Assembly: GCA_937973685.1 (NCBI GenBank)
Contig: CALJKJ010000018.1
Coordinates: 186,001-250,000, forward strand
Direction of reading: 5' to 3'
Length of the DNA: 64,000 bases
DNA from: an uncultured Flavobacteriales bacterium
Lineage (GTDB): Bacteria > Bacteroidota > Bacteroidia > Flavobacteriales_D > Crocinitomicaceae
The translations under genes were made by a program, and so were the position numbers. Position 1 is the stretch's first letter, and each line of letters starts with the position of its first letter. Of the stretch, positions 23,975 through 33,737 are shown piece after piece. Under the pieces are notes generated by a model. The model was not told the origin of the DNA. It made no database searches and saw only the letters and a list, made by a program, of their open reading frames with translations.

Positions 23975-25768
23975 ATGAAAAAATTGTTGTTTTTATTTGT
24001 TGCAGTTGTAACGCTAAGTGCATTTTCACAAACCAATGAAGATGTTTTGTACGAATATGTAAACAATAAAAAGCACATAGTTCATACTGCTCAAGTTGGC
24101 AATACACTTTGGGGGTTGCACACAACCTATAAAGTTCCTGTTGATTCAATTATTTCGGCTAATCCATCGTTGAAAAATGGAATCCAAGAAGGCGTAAGTT
24201 ATTTGATTCCAATTGGTCCTGCTGAGGCAATTTTTCCTAATGGAACACAAATCTTAGAACATACTATTTTAAAGGGTGAAACACAGTTTTCAATCACTAA
24301 AAAATATGTAGTTACAACGGATGATTTAGTTAAATATAATCCAACGTTAACAAGCGACTTGAAGTTAGGTCAAGTCCTGCGTATTCCGGTTAAGAAAAAT
24401 GAAGATGGAAATATTTTAGTGAACGATAGTCAACTGCAAACTGGTTCGCTTGATAACAAAACAAATACATCCAAATCGACAGTGATTTTTTCCGATTCAT
24501 TGATCCAATACACTGTTCTACCTGGAGAAACTTTGTATACTATTTCAAAACGTTTCATGGTTCCTGTTGCTGATTTGATTAAAATCAATAACTTATCAAA
24601 CAACAAGATAAAACCCAACGATAGCTTAAAAATCCCTCTAAAAAAAGAAGAGATTAAACCTGTTGAAATAAGACAAGTTGAACCAATTAAAGAATTACCT
24701 AAAGTTGACGAGACCTTGCTTTTCAAAAAGAAAGAAAAATACGAAATAGCGGTTTTATTGCCTTTTGATCTCGATAGTAAAGGTAAAAACTCGTTAAAAA
24801 CCGTAGCGACTGAATTTTATATGGGGGTTGAATTAGCTGTAGATTCCTTGAAGAATTTGGGATACAATGCAACTGTAAGGATCATTGACTTTCCTGTTGA
24901 TTCCATTGAAATTGTTGCGGAATTAAAAAAAGCTACATACAAATCGATTGATTTAATCTTTGGTCCATTGTTACCTCAAAATGTTGATGTTGTAAGTAGT
25001 TGGTGCAAGAAAAACAATGTCAGAATGGTTTGTCCTTCTGCAATAAATACCAATGTGTTGAATGCAAATCCGTTTGTTTATGCGGCAGTTTCTTCTGACA
25101 TCACGCAACAACGAATTTTAGCACGATATGCATTACGTGAATATGCAGACCACCAAATTGTATTGGTTAATTCAGGCTATGCAAAAGACAAAGACATTTA
25201 CGATGCGTTTAGAAATCGTTTTTTAGAATTATCCAAAACTTACGGATCACAGAAACTGATTGAAGTCAAAATGTCCGATTTCACAACGTTTATTCGTAAA
25301 AATGGGAATACGTTGTTGGTGATGCCAACTAGAGACAAAACGCTTGCAACCAAATTCATGAATCAGTTGTACAAAGCAAATGGCAAGTCAACTACATCTA
25401 CAGTTTCAGTTTTCGGAACGAAGGAGTGGGCTAATTTTGATGAAATATCTGCTTATTTAAAAAACAAATACACGGTTCAATGGGCTACATCTAGCGATTT
25501 GAATTATACGTTACCTGAAACTATGCAAGTTTTGAGGTTGTACAGAACAAAATACAAAGCGGATATGAATAAGGTTGCTGTTCAAGGTTTTGATGTGTTT
25601 CTTTACTTTACGCAATTTTTATTGTGGAACGAAACGACAGATAATTTGGTTGCAAATGACTTTAAAATGAAATCGTTTGTAGAAGGTTCTGGTTTTGAAA
25701 ATTCAAAATGTTTTGTGATAAAACACGAGAATTATCAAATTAATAGAGTTGGATCATTCAATGAATAA
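23975..25768 (+). CDS. LysM-repeat protein with periplasmic-binding-protein-like domain
   Basis: 597 residues with signal peptide (MKKLLFLFVAVVTLSAFSQ). Three LysM domains at about 35-80, 95-139 and 178-222, each with a G-(D/E/N)T core such as VLPGETLYTISKRF, should bind peptidoglycan. A Lys/Glu-rich linker leads to a type 1 periplasmic-binding-protein fold from about 255 (EIAVLLPFDLDSKG; DLIFGPLLPQN) resembling LpoA or amino-acid-binding receptors. This LysM-plus-PBP1 arrangement is frequent in Bacteroidetes; its role in cell-wall or lipoprotein control is inferred. It is located between guaA and hemF and overlaps hemF by 8 bp. Confidence 0.85.
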   Translation: MKKLLFLFVAVVTLSAFSQTNEDVLYEYVNNKKHIVHTAQVGNTLWGLHTTYKVPVDSIISANPSLKNGIQEGVSYLIPIGPAEAIFPNGTQILEHTILKGETQFSITKKYVVTTDDLVKYNPTLTSDLKLGQVLRIPVKKNEDGNILVNDSQLQTGSLDNKTNTSKSTVIFSDSLIQYTVLPGETLYTISKRFMVPVADLIKINNLSNNKIKPNDSLKIPLKKEEIKPVEIRQVEPIKELPKVDETLLFKKKEKYEIAVLLPFDLDSKGKNSLKTVATEFYMGVELAVDSLKNLGYNATVRIIDFPVDSIEIVAELKKATYKSIDLIFGPLLPQNVDVVSSWCKKNNVRMVCPSAINTNVLNANPFVYAAVSSDITQQRILARYALREYADHQIVLVNSGYAKDKDIYDAFRNRFLELSKTYGSQKLIEVKMSDFTTFIRKNGNTLLVMPTRDKTLATKFMNQLYKANGKSTTSTVSVFGTKEWANFDEISAYLKNKYTVQWATSSDLNYTLPETMQVLRLYRTKYKADMNKVAVQGFDVFLYFTQFLLWNETTDNLVANDFKMKSFVEGSGFENSKCFVIKHENYQINRVGSFNE

Positions 25769-26654
25769 AGAACTGATAAGTAAAGAAATGCGTGCGCTGC
25801 AATTATTTATTTGCAACGAACTTGAACGCGTTGATGGTTTGTCTTCATTCAAAGAAGATCAATGGACTCGGCCTGAGGGTGGAGGTGGATTCACCAATAC
25901 AATCAAAAACGGCGCGTTGATTGAAAAAGGTGGCGTTGCATATTCAGAAGTTTTCGGACCAGTTTCAGAAGTCATGCGCAAACAGCTGGGATTAGAGGGT
26001 AACGAATTCTTTGCCACTGGTGTTTCCATCGTTTTGCATCCAAATAATCCGCATGTTCCAATCATTCACATGAACGTACGCTATTTTGAATTGGATTCAG
26101 GTGTCTATTGGTTTGGTGGAGGTATAGATTTGACACCACATTATGTTATTCCTGAAAACGCAGTTGTTTTTCACCAACGATTAAAAGCGATCTGTGATCA
26201 ATACAATGCCGATTTTTATAAAAAATTTAAAAATTGGGCAGATGACTATTTTTATATTCCACACCGTCAGGAGACTAGAGGGATTGGCGGGATATTTTAT
26301 GATCATTTGGATGAAACTGTTGGTGTTTCGAAACAAGAATTATTGAATTTCGCACTTGATTTGGGACGGAATTTCCCGTTTATTTACGAAGAACAAGCTA
26401 AGTTTGGCAGACAAAAAGCAGTAACTTCCGATCAAATAGCTTGGCGTAATTTACGTAGGGGACGTTACGTTGAATTTAACTTGGTCAATGACCGTGGTAC
26501 GAAATTTGGCTTATTGTCAGGTGGAAGAACCGAGTCGATTTTGATGAGTTTGCCGCCACTAGCTAACTGGGAATACAATTTGGATGTAGCACCCGATTCG
26601 TTAGAAAACAAAACATTAGAATATCTTAAAACGCATCAAAATTGGTTGGGGTAA
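25761..26654 (+). CDS. hemF: Oxygen-dependent coproporphyrinogen III oxidase
   Basis: Haem biosynthesis enzyme converting coproporphyrinogen III to protoporphyrinogen IX with O2. The 297 residues from the ATG at 25761 show the family signatures: EDQWTRPEGGGGFTNTI, a metal-binding HPNNPHVPIIHMNVRYF, YWFGGGIDLTPHY, and KKFKNWADDYFYIPHR followed by ETRGIGGIFYDHL, then RRGRYVEFNLVNDRGT. The start chosen overlaps the LysM gene stop; an upstream in-frame TTG at 25749 is less likely. Presence of the O2-dependent form indicates an aerobic or facultative lifestyle. Confidence 0.96.
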   Translation: MNKELISKEMRALQLFICNELERVDGLSSFKEDQWTRPEGGGGFTNTIKNGALIEKGGVAYSEVFGPVSEVMRKQLGLEGNEFFATGVSIVLHPNNPHVPIIHMNVRYFELDSGVYWFGGGIDLTPHYVIPENAVVFHQRLKAICDQYNADFYKKFKNWADDYFYIPHRQETRGIGGIFYDHLDETVGVSKQELLNFALDLGRNFPFIYEEQAKFGRQKAVTSDQIAWRNLRRGRYVEFNLVNDRGTKFGLLSGGRTESILMSLPPLANWEYNLDVAPDSLENKTLEYLKTHQNWLG

Positions 26655-26740
26655 TACCTTGAATTTCAAAATAATTGATTAAATTATTCACATTTATTAA
26701 CATCAGTTAATTTTAAGGCAACCATTTAAAAATCTATTCG

Positions 26741-26748
26741 TATTTTTG
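26741..26748 (+). promoter_or_regulatory. -7 element of the first giant T9SS gene
   Basis: TATTTTTG, a perfect TAnnTTTG, lies 25 bases before the ATG at 26774 in the 119-bp gap after hemF. Confidence 0.5.
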
Positions 26749-26773
26749 GTACTAATTAGATTACTAGTTTATT

Positions 26774-29563
26774 ATGCGTTTTCACACCATTAAAATACTA
26801 TTTACTACACTTAGTGTTGTAACATTGTCAATTAACTCATTTGGTCAAGGATGTCCGAATGCTAATTTCTCAATGAATAATTTCACCAATTGGCTTGGTT
26901 TTACCGGGGTATTTGCAAATCCTAGCGTAACGCCTGGCATAGTCCCAGGGAGACACACGGTTATCAATACTGCAGGGACAGACCCTAATTCAGGTGGAGG
27001 TTTACCAATGTTACCTCCAGGTTCAACTTATTCTTGTCGATTAGGAAATAATTCGACTGGTGCAGAAGCAGAAGTATTAAAGTACACTTTAAACGTAACG
27101 CCTAATAATGCGTTGTTTGTTTATAAATTTGCAACTGTATTAGAAGATATTGGACATCCACCATCAGATCAACCAAAATTTGAAGTTAAGATTTTAAATT
27201 CAGCAGGTAGTATTATTTCAAATCCATGTGCTCAATATGATGTCTATGCAGGACAACCCGGGCAAGGTTTTCAAGTAAATGGAATCGTTAATTGGATGCC
27301 ATGGAAAACAGTAGCTTTGAATTTACAACCTTACATTGGACAAACAGTTCAGATTGAGTTTACCACAAAGGACTGTGCTCAATCAGGCCATTTTGGATAT
27401 GCATACATATCAGCTCAATGTTATCCACTCACATTAAATGTTAACTATTGTTTGGGTGCAAATAATGTAGTTATATCTGCTCCGACAGGTTTTCAATCGT
27501 ACTTATGGCAAAATAATTCAACCAATCAATCTTACAATGTAGCAAATCCTACATATGGTCAAACTGTTACTTGTACGATGACGACATTTAGTAATTTAAA
27601 CAACTGTCAAGTTACGATTTCGACACAAGTTTATCCTACAGAATTTCAATCTGGATTTAAAGCAGATACCGTTTGTGTGAATACGCCAACACATTTTATC
27701 GATACTTCTACTGTCAATGTTGGTAATACAATTACTGGACGGGTTTGGAATTTTGGTGATGGTTCAACAGGCTCTGTACAAACGAATCCTAATCACACTT
27801 ATACGACATCCGGTACGTTTTTGGTTCGACTAATTTTAACATCAAACGACAATTGTAAAGATACTGTTTATCAATCAGTTTATGTTAAACCAAAGCCACC
27901 ACTTGATTTTTCTGCTACTGATGCATGTTTTGGTGACACTTCGTATTTTGTTAATCTATCACAGGATACTCTTTCTCCAACTTTTACGTGGTTTTTAAGT
28001 AATGGTCAGCCGATGGTAGCTGATACCAATGCTCAATATTTATACCCTAATTTAGGAAGTTATAATATCATTCTTTTTGCAACCAATTCGTTAGGTTGTT
28101 CAGCAAGTTTAACGAAAGTACATACTGTACACGATAAACCAGTTGTTAGTGCAGGACCAGATATAGATATTTGTGCTGGTGTTCCGATGTTATTACATGG
28201 ACAAGGTGCATTAACGTATACGTGGGATAACAACGTAACGGATAGTGTGTTATTTACACCTCCTGCTTCAGGTGATTATCATATGGTAGGAACAGATATT
28301 TATGGATGTTTCGATCTAGATACAGTTCACATATCATTATATGCCGTTCCAGTTGTAAATGCAGGAGTTGATCAAGAAGTTTGTGAAGGTACAGATGTTT
28401 TATTTAGTGCATCAGGAGCTACAACCTATTCTTGGTCAAACGGAGTTGTCGATAGCGTTCAATTTACGCCAACAGTTGGGACAACAACTTATTATGTAAC
28501 AGGTTTTGGAGCAAACAATTGCCAATCAACCGATAGTTTGGTGTTGATTGTAAATGCTGCTCCAATAGTGCAAGCTGGCAATGATACAATTATTTGTATT
28601 GGTGAGTCAATGACCTTGAGCGGAACAGGAGCTTTTACATATGTATGGGATAACAATGTCACAAATGGTGTTACTTTTATTCCAACAGCAACGTTAACCT
28701 ATACTGTTGTTGGAACAACAGCTGAAGGATGTACTGGAACCGATCAACGTGTTGTAACATTAGAACCTAGAATTAACCCTTCGTTTTCTTCTGATGTAAT
28801 TGAAGGCTGTGTTCCCTTGGATGTTGTTTTTGCTAATACTTCAACAGGAACCCCTTATGTTCAATCTACTTGGAATCTTGGTGATGGCAATAGCAGTAGT
28901 TTAGCAACGAATGTTGCAAATACTTATCAAGCAGCAGGCTGTTATGATGTTTCTTTAACATTAAAATCCGCATTAGGTTGTCAGTGGGACACTACAATCA
29001 TCGATTATATTTGTGTTTATCCGAATCCTGTAGCTAGTTTTACTCCAGTACCTGGTATTTTAAGTGAATTAGACCCAGTTACAACAATGAGTAATACTTC
29101 TTTGGGAGCCGTAACTTACGAATGGGATTTCCAAGACGGTTCAACTATTTCAACTGAGTTTAATCCAGAACATACGTTCCCAACTTCACCAGTTCAAAAT
29201 TATGTTGTCCAATTAATGGCCATTTCTGATAAAGGATGTAAGGACAGTATTACGAAAAATGTTTTAATGACAGAAGGTAATCTCTATTTCGTTCCGAATG
29301 CATTTACTCCTGACGAAGATGAATTTAACCCAACTTTTCAACCTGTTTTCACATCTGGATTTGATCCGTATGATTTCAATATGAAAATATATGATAGATG
29401 GGGAGAAGTAATTTTTGAATCAAATTCACATACTGCTGGTTGGGATGGGACTTATCACGGTAAATTAGTTCGTGAAGGAATTTACAATTGGACTATTGAA
29501 TTTAAAAAAGCAAAAACGGATGAACGTAAAATAATTTACGGTCACGTTACGATAATGAAATAA
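26774..29563 (+). CDS. T9SS type B (gliding-motility C-terminal) adhesin-like protein with PKD and Ig-like repeats
   Basis: 929 residues. Signal peptide RFHTIKILFTTLSVVTLSINSFGQ. A Cys-rich N-terminal jelly-roll-like region is followed by a PKD domain near 322-355 (WNFGDGSTGS, HTY), three related Ig-like units starting near 456, 526 and 597 with a roughly 70-residue period (VSAGPDIDIC, VNAGVDQEVC, VQAGNDTIIC), and two further PKD units near 698 (WNLGDGNSSS) and 781 (WDFQDGSTIS). The last 90 residues are a type B sorting domain (VPNAFTPDEDEFNP, KIYDRWGEVIFE, GWDGTYHGK, GIYNW). It should be secreted by T9SS and kept at the surface; ligand unknown. Confidence 0.9.
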   Translation: MRFHTIKILFTTLSVVTLSINSFGQGCPNANFSMNNFTNWLGFTGVFANPSVTPGIVPGRHTVINTAGTDPNSGGGLPMLPPGSTYSCRLGNNSTGAEAEVLKYTLNVTPNNALFVYKFATVLEDIGHPPSDQPKFEVKILNSAGSIISNPCAQYDVYAGQPGQGFQVNGIVNWMPWKTVALNLQPYIGQTVQIEFTTKDCAQSGHFGYAYISAQCYPLTLNVNYCLGANNVVISAPTGFQSYLWQNNSTNQSYNVANPTYGQTVTCTMTTFSNLNNCQVTISTQVYPTEFQSGFKADTVCVNTPTHFIDTSTVNVGNTITGRVWNFGDGSTGSVQTNPNHTYTTSGTFLVRLILTSNDNCKDTVYQSVYVKPKPPLDFSATDACFGDTSYFVNLSQDTLSPTFTWFLSNGQPMVADTNAQYLYPNLGSYNIILFATNSLGCSASLTKVHTVHDKPVVSAGPDIDICAGVPMLLHGQGALTYTWDNNVTDSVLFTPPASGDYHMVGTDIYGCFDLDTVHISLYAVPVVNAGVDQEVCEGTDVLFSASGATTYSWSNGVVDSVQFTPTVGTTTYYVTGFGANNCQSTDSLVLIVNAAPIVQAGNDTIICIGESMTLSGTGAFTYVWDNNVTNGVTFIPTATLTYTVVGTTAEGCTGTDQRVVTLEPRINPSFSSDVIEGCVPLDVVFANTSTGTPYVQSTWNLGDGNSSSLATNVANTYQAAGCYDVSLTLKSALGCQWDTTIIDYICVYPNPVASFTPVPGILSELDPVTTMSNTSLGAVTYEWDFQDGSTISTEFNPEHTFPTSPVQNYVVQLMAISDKGCKDSITKNVLMTEGNLYFVPNAFTPDEDEFNPTFQPVFTSGFDPYDFNMKIYDRWGEVIFESNSHTAGWDGTYHGKLVREGIYNWTIEFKKAKTDERKIIYGHVTIMK

Positions 29564-29597
29564 ACAAGAAAACAGGAGTATTCCTGTTTTCTTGTTT
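29562..29597 (+). terminator. Strong terminator after the first giant T9SS gene
   Basis: A perfect 16-bp stem (29562-29577 with 29582-29597) and loop GTAT; the stem begins inside the stop codon and runs into a T-rich tail. Confidence 0.9.
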
Positions 29598-29622
29598 TAA
29601 CTACCAATACAAATATTAGGTT

Positions 29623-30045
29623 ATGAAAAAAAGATTTTTTTTAACAACATTACTGAGTTGCTTTTTGACGATTTTTACATTCGGTCAAGAAATTGATCCA
29701 CGTTTATTAAGTAACAAAGGCCAATTAGCTGAGTCAGCTTATAAATTCAATAAAAACGCTTACAATTATATGTTGTTTGAATTGGATCATGGTTATCAGG
29801 TAGTTGAAAAAAAATCATTATCGAAGCAAGAACGTCAATTGATCAGGAAATTACCTGAAAACAACTCCTCAGCAACTCAGTTGAATTTACTTGGAACTAC
29901 AAATTTTAATTTTGTTGCATTAGGAATTGCGTTGAAATCTCAAGAAAAACAATTTTTCTTGCTTGGTGAAAACAAGGTGTTGGTATTATTACCCATTTCT
30001 GAGATAACACAATTGTTCATTCTAGATCCTTCTAATACAAAATAA
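29623..30045 (+). CDS. Small exported protein of unknown function between two T9SS giants
   Basis: 140 residues with signal peptide (KKRFFLTTLLSCFLTIFTFGQ). The mature part is mixed alpha/beta with no Cys residues and no sorting domain; PRLLSNKGQLAESAYKFNKNAYNYMLFELDHGY is the most patterned stretch. I do not recognise it. It begins 26 bp after the strong terminator and ends 1 bp before the next giant gene, so it is likely co-transcribed with and may assist the downstream secreted protein. That role is inferred from spacing only. Confidence 0.6.
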   Translation: MKKRFFLTTLLSCFLTIFTFGQEIDPRLLSNKGQLAESAYKFNKNAYNYMLFELDHGYQVVEKKSLSKQERQLIRKLPENNSSATQLNLLGTTNFNFVALGIALKSQEKQFFLLGENKVLVLLPISEITQLFILDPSNTK

Positions 30046-30046
30046 C

Positions 30047-33000
30047 ATGAAAGTATTAATAGTAACCTTTTCGGTCTTATTGAGTTCGATTTTATTCTCT
30101 CAAACTAATATACCTTTTACTTCAACAAATAATAATCAAACTTTTAATACTTGTAATGGATTTATTATAGATTCAGGAGGTCAAGGTGGAACTGGATATA
30201 GCAACAACGAAAACACAACAATTACGATTTGTCCAGGTACTACAGGGAATATTATTTCAATAGTTTTCAATTTTTTTCAATTAAGTACTACTGATGATAA
30301 TCCACTTCCAAATGTAACGAATGTCGATTACATGGATGTGTATGATGGTAACTCAACAGCTGCGCCAACATTAGGTACATATACAGGAACACAATTACAA
30401 GGTGTTGTTATAAGTGCGACACCGTTTAATACAACTGGATGCATTACTTTGCGATTCCGCTCTAACTCAATAGGTACTGGAATGTTCACTGCTTCAGCAA
30501 CATGCACAACTCCTTGTGCTACACCAACTGCCCATGGTGTTATTGTTGGTGGTGATGCTCCTGATAGCACAAGAGTTTGTATAGGTGAAGTAGTTAATTT
30601 TGCTAATAATCTTTCCACAGCTGCTACTGGTTTTACTTTGGCAAATTATTACTGGGATTTCATGGATGGAACTGGAGCAACTGGCCAAACAGTTTCTCAT
30701 GCATTTACAACACCAGGATATTATTTAGTTCAATTGTTTGTGACAGATAATAATGGTTGTGGAAATACAAATTTGATCGATTTACAAGTATATGTTGCGA
30801 CGAAACCAAGTTTTGCAGGTTTTCCAAATGATACTACTTTGTGTTTAGGAGAAAGTTTAGTAGCAACGCCAAACCCAGAGTTTAGTGAAGTTTCATGGAA
30901 TGGATTCCCTGGAAGTCAAACAATAGATGATGGTTGTTTACCCGATACTTTATTGGGAGTTTCTCAAGATATTCAGATTATGCAGACTGGATTTCAACCT
31001 GGTGCAACAATTACTCAAAATAGTGATATTGTTAGTTTTTGTATCGACCTAGAACATTCATTCATGGGTGATTTAGTAATTCTGGTTCAATGTCCTAATG
31101 GTCAATCGCAAATATTTCACCAACAAGGAGGCGGAGGAACACAAATTGGAATACCTAATCAACTAGATAATGTAGATTGTAGCGACCCTACAACTCAAGG
31201 TATCCCTTTTACTTATTGTTTTACTCCAACTGCAACAGACACTTGGGTCACTTGGGTCACAAACAATGGTTTTGGGTTAACACTTCCGGCAGGAAATTAT
31301 GCTCCCGTTCAACCTTTTAGCAACCTTTTTGGTTGTCCTTTAAATGGTATCTGGACTTTAACAGTAATTGATAATTGGGCAGCCGATGACGGTACACTTT
31401 TCGCGTTTGATATAAATTTAAATCCAAGTTTGTATCCTCCACTTCCTGCTTTTGAGCCACAAATAGGTTTAGGTAGTGATTCCTCTTTCTGGTCAACTCC
31501 TGCTATTTTTGCAACAATTTCTTCAAATGGTGATAGTTTGTCAATCAATCCTACTTCTGCAGGTATTTATAATTATACATACAATCTAATAGATAACTTC
31601 GGTTGTACAAATGATTCAACATTCACATTAACAGTTAATGCAAATCAACTTCCAGATGCTGGCCCAGATATCATTGCATGTTTAGGGGATTCTGTTCAAT
31701 TAAACGGGTCGATTTCAGGAGGTAGTTTAAACTGTGATTACACCTTTAGTCTAGAAGATTCATTTGGTGATGGTTGGAATGGTAATAACCTTTTAGTTAC
31801 AATAAATGGTGTGACAAATTCGTATACAGTACCATTTGGTGATACCGCTAATTACACTGTTTCAATACCTCATGGTACATTGGTTACTTTTCAGTTTGAC
31901 GGATTAGGATCTTTTCTAAATGAATGTGGTTTTGAAATTATTGATCCTTCAGGAGCAGTTATTTTCTCGGATGGTGGCAATTTTACAGCGCCTTCTTCTG
32001 CTATTCAAACATTTACTTCTGATTGTTTTGGAGGTATAATTTTCGATTGGTCTCCAGCTGCAATATTGAATAATAATACTATTCCAAATCCAACAGGTTT
32101 ATTTGATACTAATGGCGTTTTGTACTTGACAATTCATCCTGCAGGACATCCACTTTGTGTTACTACCGACAGTCTCAATTATTCTGTTGTTCCTTATTTA
32201 AATCCTGGAACTGATAGCTCACTTACTATTTGTTCTCAAGGTGCACCTACTGATTTGTTTCCATTATTAGGCAGTGGTGCTACACCTAATGGTATTTGGA
32301 CGGATGCTTCAGGAGCAATTGTAACAATGCCTTATAATCCAGTTACTATGAACCCAGGTGTTTATACTTATTCCGTTGATACAAGTGGTTGTGTAAGTAC
32401 TGCTGAAGTTGTAGTGACTGAAATCGTTACAACAGTAACTGTAAATCCTACAAATATTAATTGTTATGGTTTTTCTAATGGTTCCGCACAAATAACAGTA
32501 ACTAACGGAAATGTTTATTCTCTTGATGGAGGAACGCCAACGCCAATAACATCTTCACCATTTACTATTTCTAATTTAGCAGTTGGTCCTCATGTGATAG
32601 TGGTTGCAGGCTTAAATGGTTGTGGTGCATTTGCAAACTTCCAAATTAATCAACCTCAGCCGCTTCAAATAACAACAATTACACCAAACTTGACGGCATG
32701 TCCTGAGGCAAACACTCAACTATCAGCTGCTGCTACAGGAGGTTCTTCACCTTACGTTTTTACTTGGGTTGCTAATAACGCAATTGTTGGTTCAGGAGCA
32801 AACATAAATGTTTCACCTGATGTTACCACTACATACTGCGTGGTTCTTTCAGAAGCTTGTGGTTCTTTACCAGATACAGCTTGTATGACAATTACTGTCC
32901 CTGCTCCAATAAACATTTCAATTGTTCCAGATGATACAGAAGGTTGTTTTCCAGTTCCAGTTACATTTACCAATAATTCAACTGGGTCAACAATTGTAAC

Positions 33001-33709
33001 AAGTCAAATTAATTTTGGTGATGGAAATACAACTGTTTCTCCAGGGACAAATTCATTTTTTAATGAATACCAAACTCCAGGAGTTTATAATGTAACAATT
33101 ACTTCGACTTCTAATTTAGGATGTGTATATGATACTACATATACTGCAATGATTGAGGTGTTTGATAATCCAGAAGCAGATTTCAATATTAATCCAAATC
33201 CAGTAGGGATGTTTGATGCTCGTGTTCATTTATATAATGCAAGTTCGAATGATGTGGTAGCATTTAATTGGATGATTAATGGTGGTGATCCAGCTCAATC
33301 AGCTAACGAAGACTTGTCTGTTCAATTTGAACAAGGAGAAGCAGGTAATTATAATGTCACGCTGTATGTTACAAACAATGATGGTTGTGTCGATTCAATT
33401 ACCAAAATTGCTCAAGTTGTTAGTGAAGTGATTGTGTTTGCGCCGAATACATTTACTCCTGATGATGATGAACGTAACCCACAATGGTTGTTGTACATTC
33501 AAGGAGCTGATGTCATGCAGTTTAACTTGAAGATTTACAATAGATGGGGTGAAATCATTTGGGAAAATAACGACCCTTCTATTCCATGGGATGGGTCTTA
33601 TAAAGGCGAAATTTGTCCGCAAGGAGTTTATTCGTGGACGTTGGAAACGAAAGATATAACAACAGATAAACGTTACCGTTTTGATGGAAGTATCAACTTA
33701 TTGAGATAA
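30047..33709 (+). CDS. T9SS type B giant protein with CUB, P-domain, SprB-like and PKD modules
   Basis: 1220 residues, signal peptide KVLIVTFSVLLSSILFSQ. Modules by pattern: a CUB-like domain (about 28-155, with NVDYMDVYDGNS and ITLRFRSNS); a PKD unit near 200 (YYWDFMDGTGATGQ); a proprotein-convertase-P-like domain (about 294-463, SFCIDLEHSFMGDLVILVQC, NGIWTLTVIDNWAADDGT); a DSFGDGWNGN unit near 565; a SprB-repeat-like segment near 797 (NINCYGFSNGSAQITV); an Ig-like unit; a PKD unit near 988; and a type B sorting domain from 1129 (VFAPNTFTPDDDERNP, KIYNRWGEIIWE). No protease catalytic domain accompanies the P-like domain. It is probably a surface adhesin or motility-associated protein. Confidence 0.88.
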   Translation: MKVLIVTFSVLLSSILFSQTNIPFTSTNNNQTFNTCNGFIIDSGGQGGTGYSNNENTTITICPGTTGNIISIVFNFFQLSTTDDNPLPNVTNVDYMDVYDGNSTAAPTLGTYTGTQLQGVVISATPFNTTGCITLRFRSNSIGTGMFTASATCTTPCATPTAHGVIVGGDAPDSTRVCIGEVVNFANNLSTAATGFTLANYYWDFMDGTGATGQTVSHAFTTPGYYLVQLFVTDNNGCGNTNLIDLQVYVATKPSFAGFPNDTTLCLGESLVATPNPEFSEVSWNGFPGSQTIDDGCLPDTLLGVSQDIQIMQTGFQPGATITQNSDIVSFCIDLEHSFMGDLVILVQCPNGQSQIFHQQGGGGTQIGIPNQLDNVDCSDPTTQGIPFTYCFTPTATDTWVTWVTNNGFGLTLPAGNYAPVQPFSNLFGCPLNGIWTLTVIDNWAADDGTLFAFDINLNPSLYPPLPAFEPQIGLGSDSSFWSTPAIFATISSNGDSLSINPTSAGIYNYTYNLIDNFGCTNDSTFTLTVNANQLPDAGPDIIACLGDSVQLNGSISGGSLNCDYTFSLEDSFGDGWNGNNLLVTINGVTNSYTVPFGDTANYTVSIPHGTLVTFQFDGLGSFLNECGFEIIDPSGAVIFSDGGNFTAPSSAIQTFTSDCFGGIIFDWSPAAILNNNTIPNPTGLFDTNGVLYLTIHPAGHPLCVTTDSLNYSVVPYLNPGTDSSLTICSQGAPTDLFPLLGSGATPNGIWTDASGAIVTMPYNPVTMNPGVYTYSVDTSGCVSTAEVVVTEIVTTVTVNPTNINCYGFSNGSAQITVTNGNVYSLDGGTPTPITSSPFTISNLAVGPHVIVVAGLNGCGAFANFQINQPQPLQITTITPNLTACPEANTQLSAAATGGSSPYVFTWVANNAIVGSGANINVSPDVTTTYCVVLSEACGSLPDTACMTITVPAPINISIVPDDTEGCFPVPVTFTNNSTGSTIVTSQINFGDGNTTVSPGTNSFFNEYQTPGVYNVTITSTSNLGCVYDTTYTAMIEVFDNPEADFNINPNPVGMFDARVHLYNASSNDVVAFNWMINGGDPAQSANEDLSVQFEQGEAGNYNVTLYVTNNDGCVDSITKIAQVVSEVIVFAPNTFTPDDDERNPQWLLYIQGADVMQFNLKIYNRWGEIIWENNDPSIPWDGSYKGEICPQGVYSWTLETKDITTDKRYRFDGSINLLR

Positions 33710-33713
33710 AAAC

Positions 33714-33737
33714 AAAAAAGCCCGTAAGGGCTTTTTT
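33714..33737. terminator. Bidirectional terminator between the T9SS giant and putA
   Basis: AAAAAAGCCC and its complement with loop GTAA, T-runs on both strands. It lies 4 bp past the plus-strand stop and touches the putA stop, so it can serve both convergent genes. Confidence 0.9.

Noticed and set aside
31243..31262. Short tandem repeat in the 1220-aa protein
   Set aside because: Only two copies of 9 bases encoding WVT repeats; slippage in a coding region with no wider pattern.
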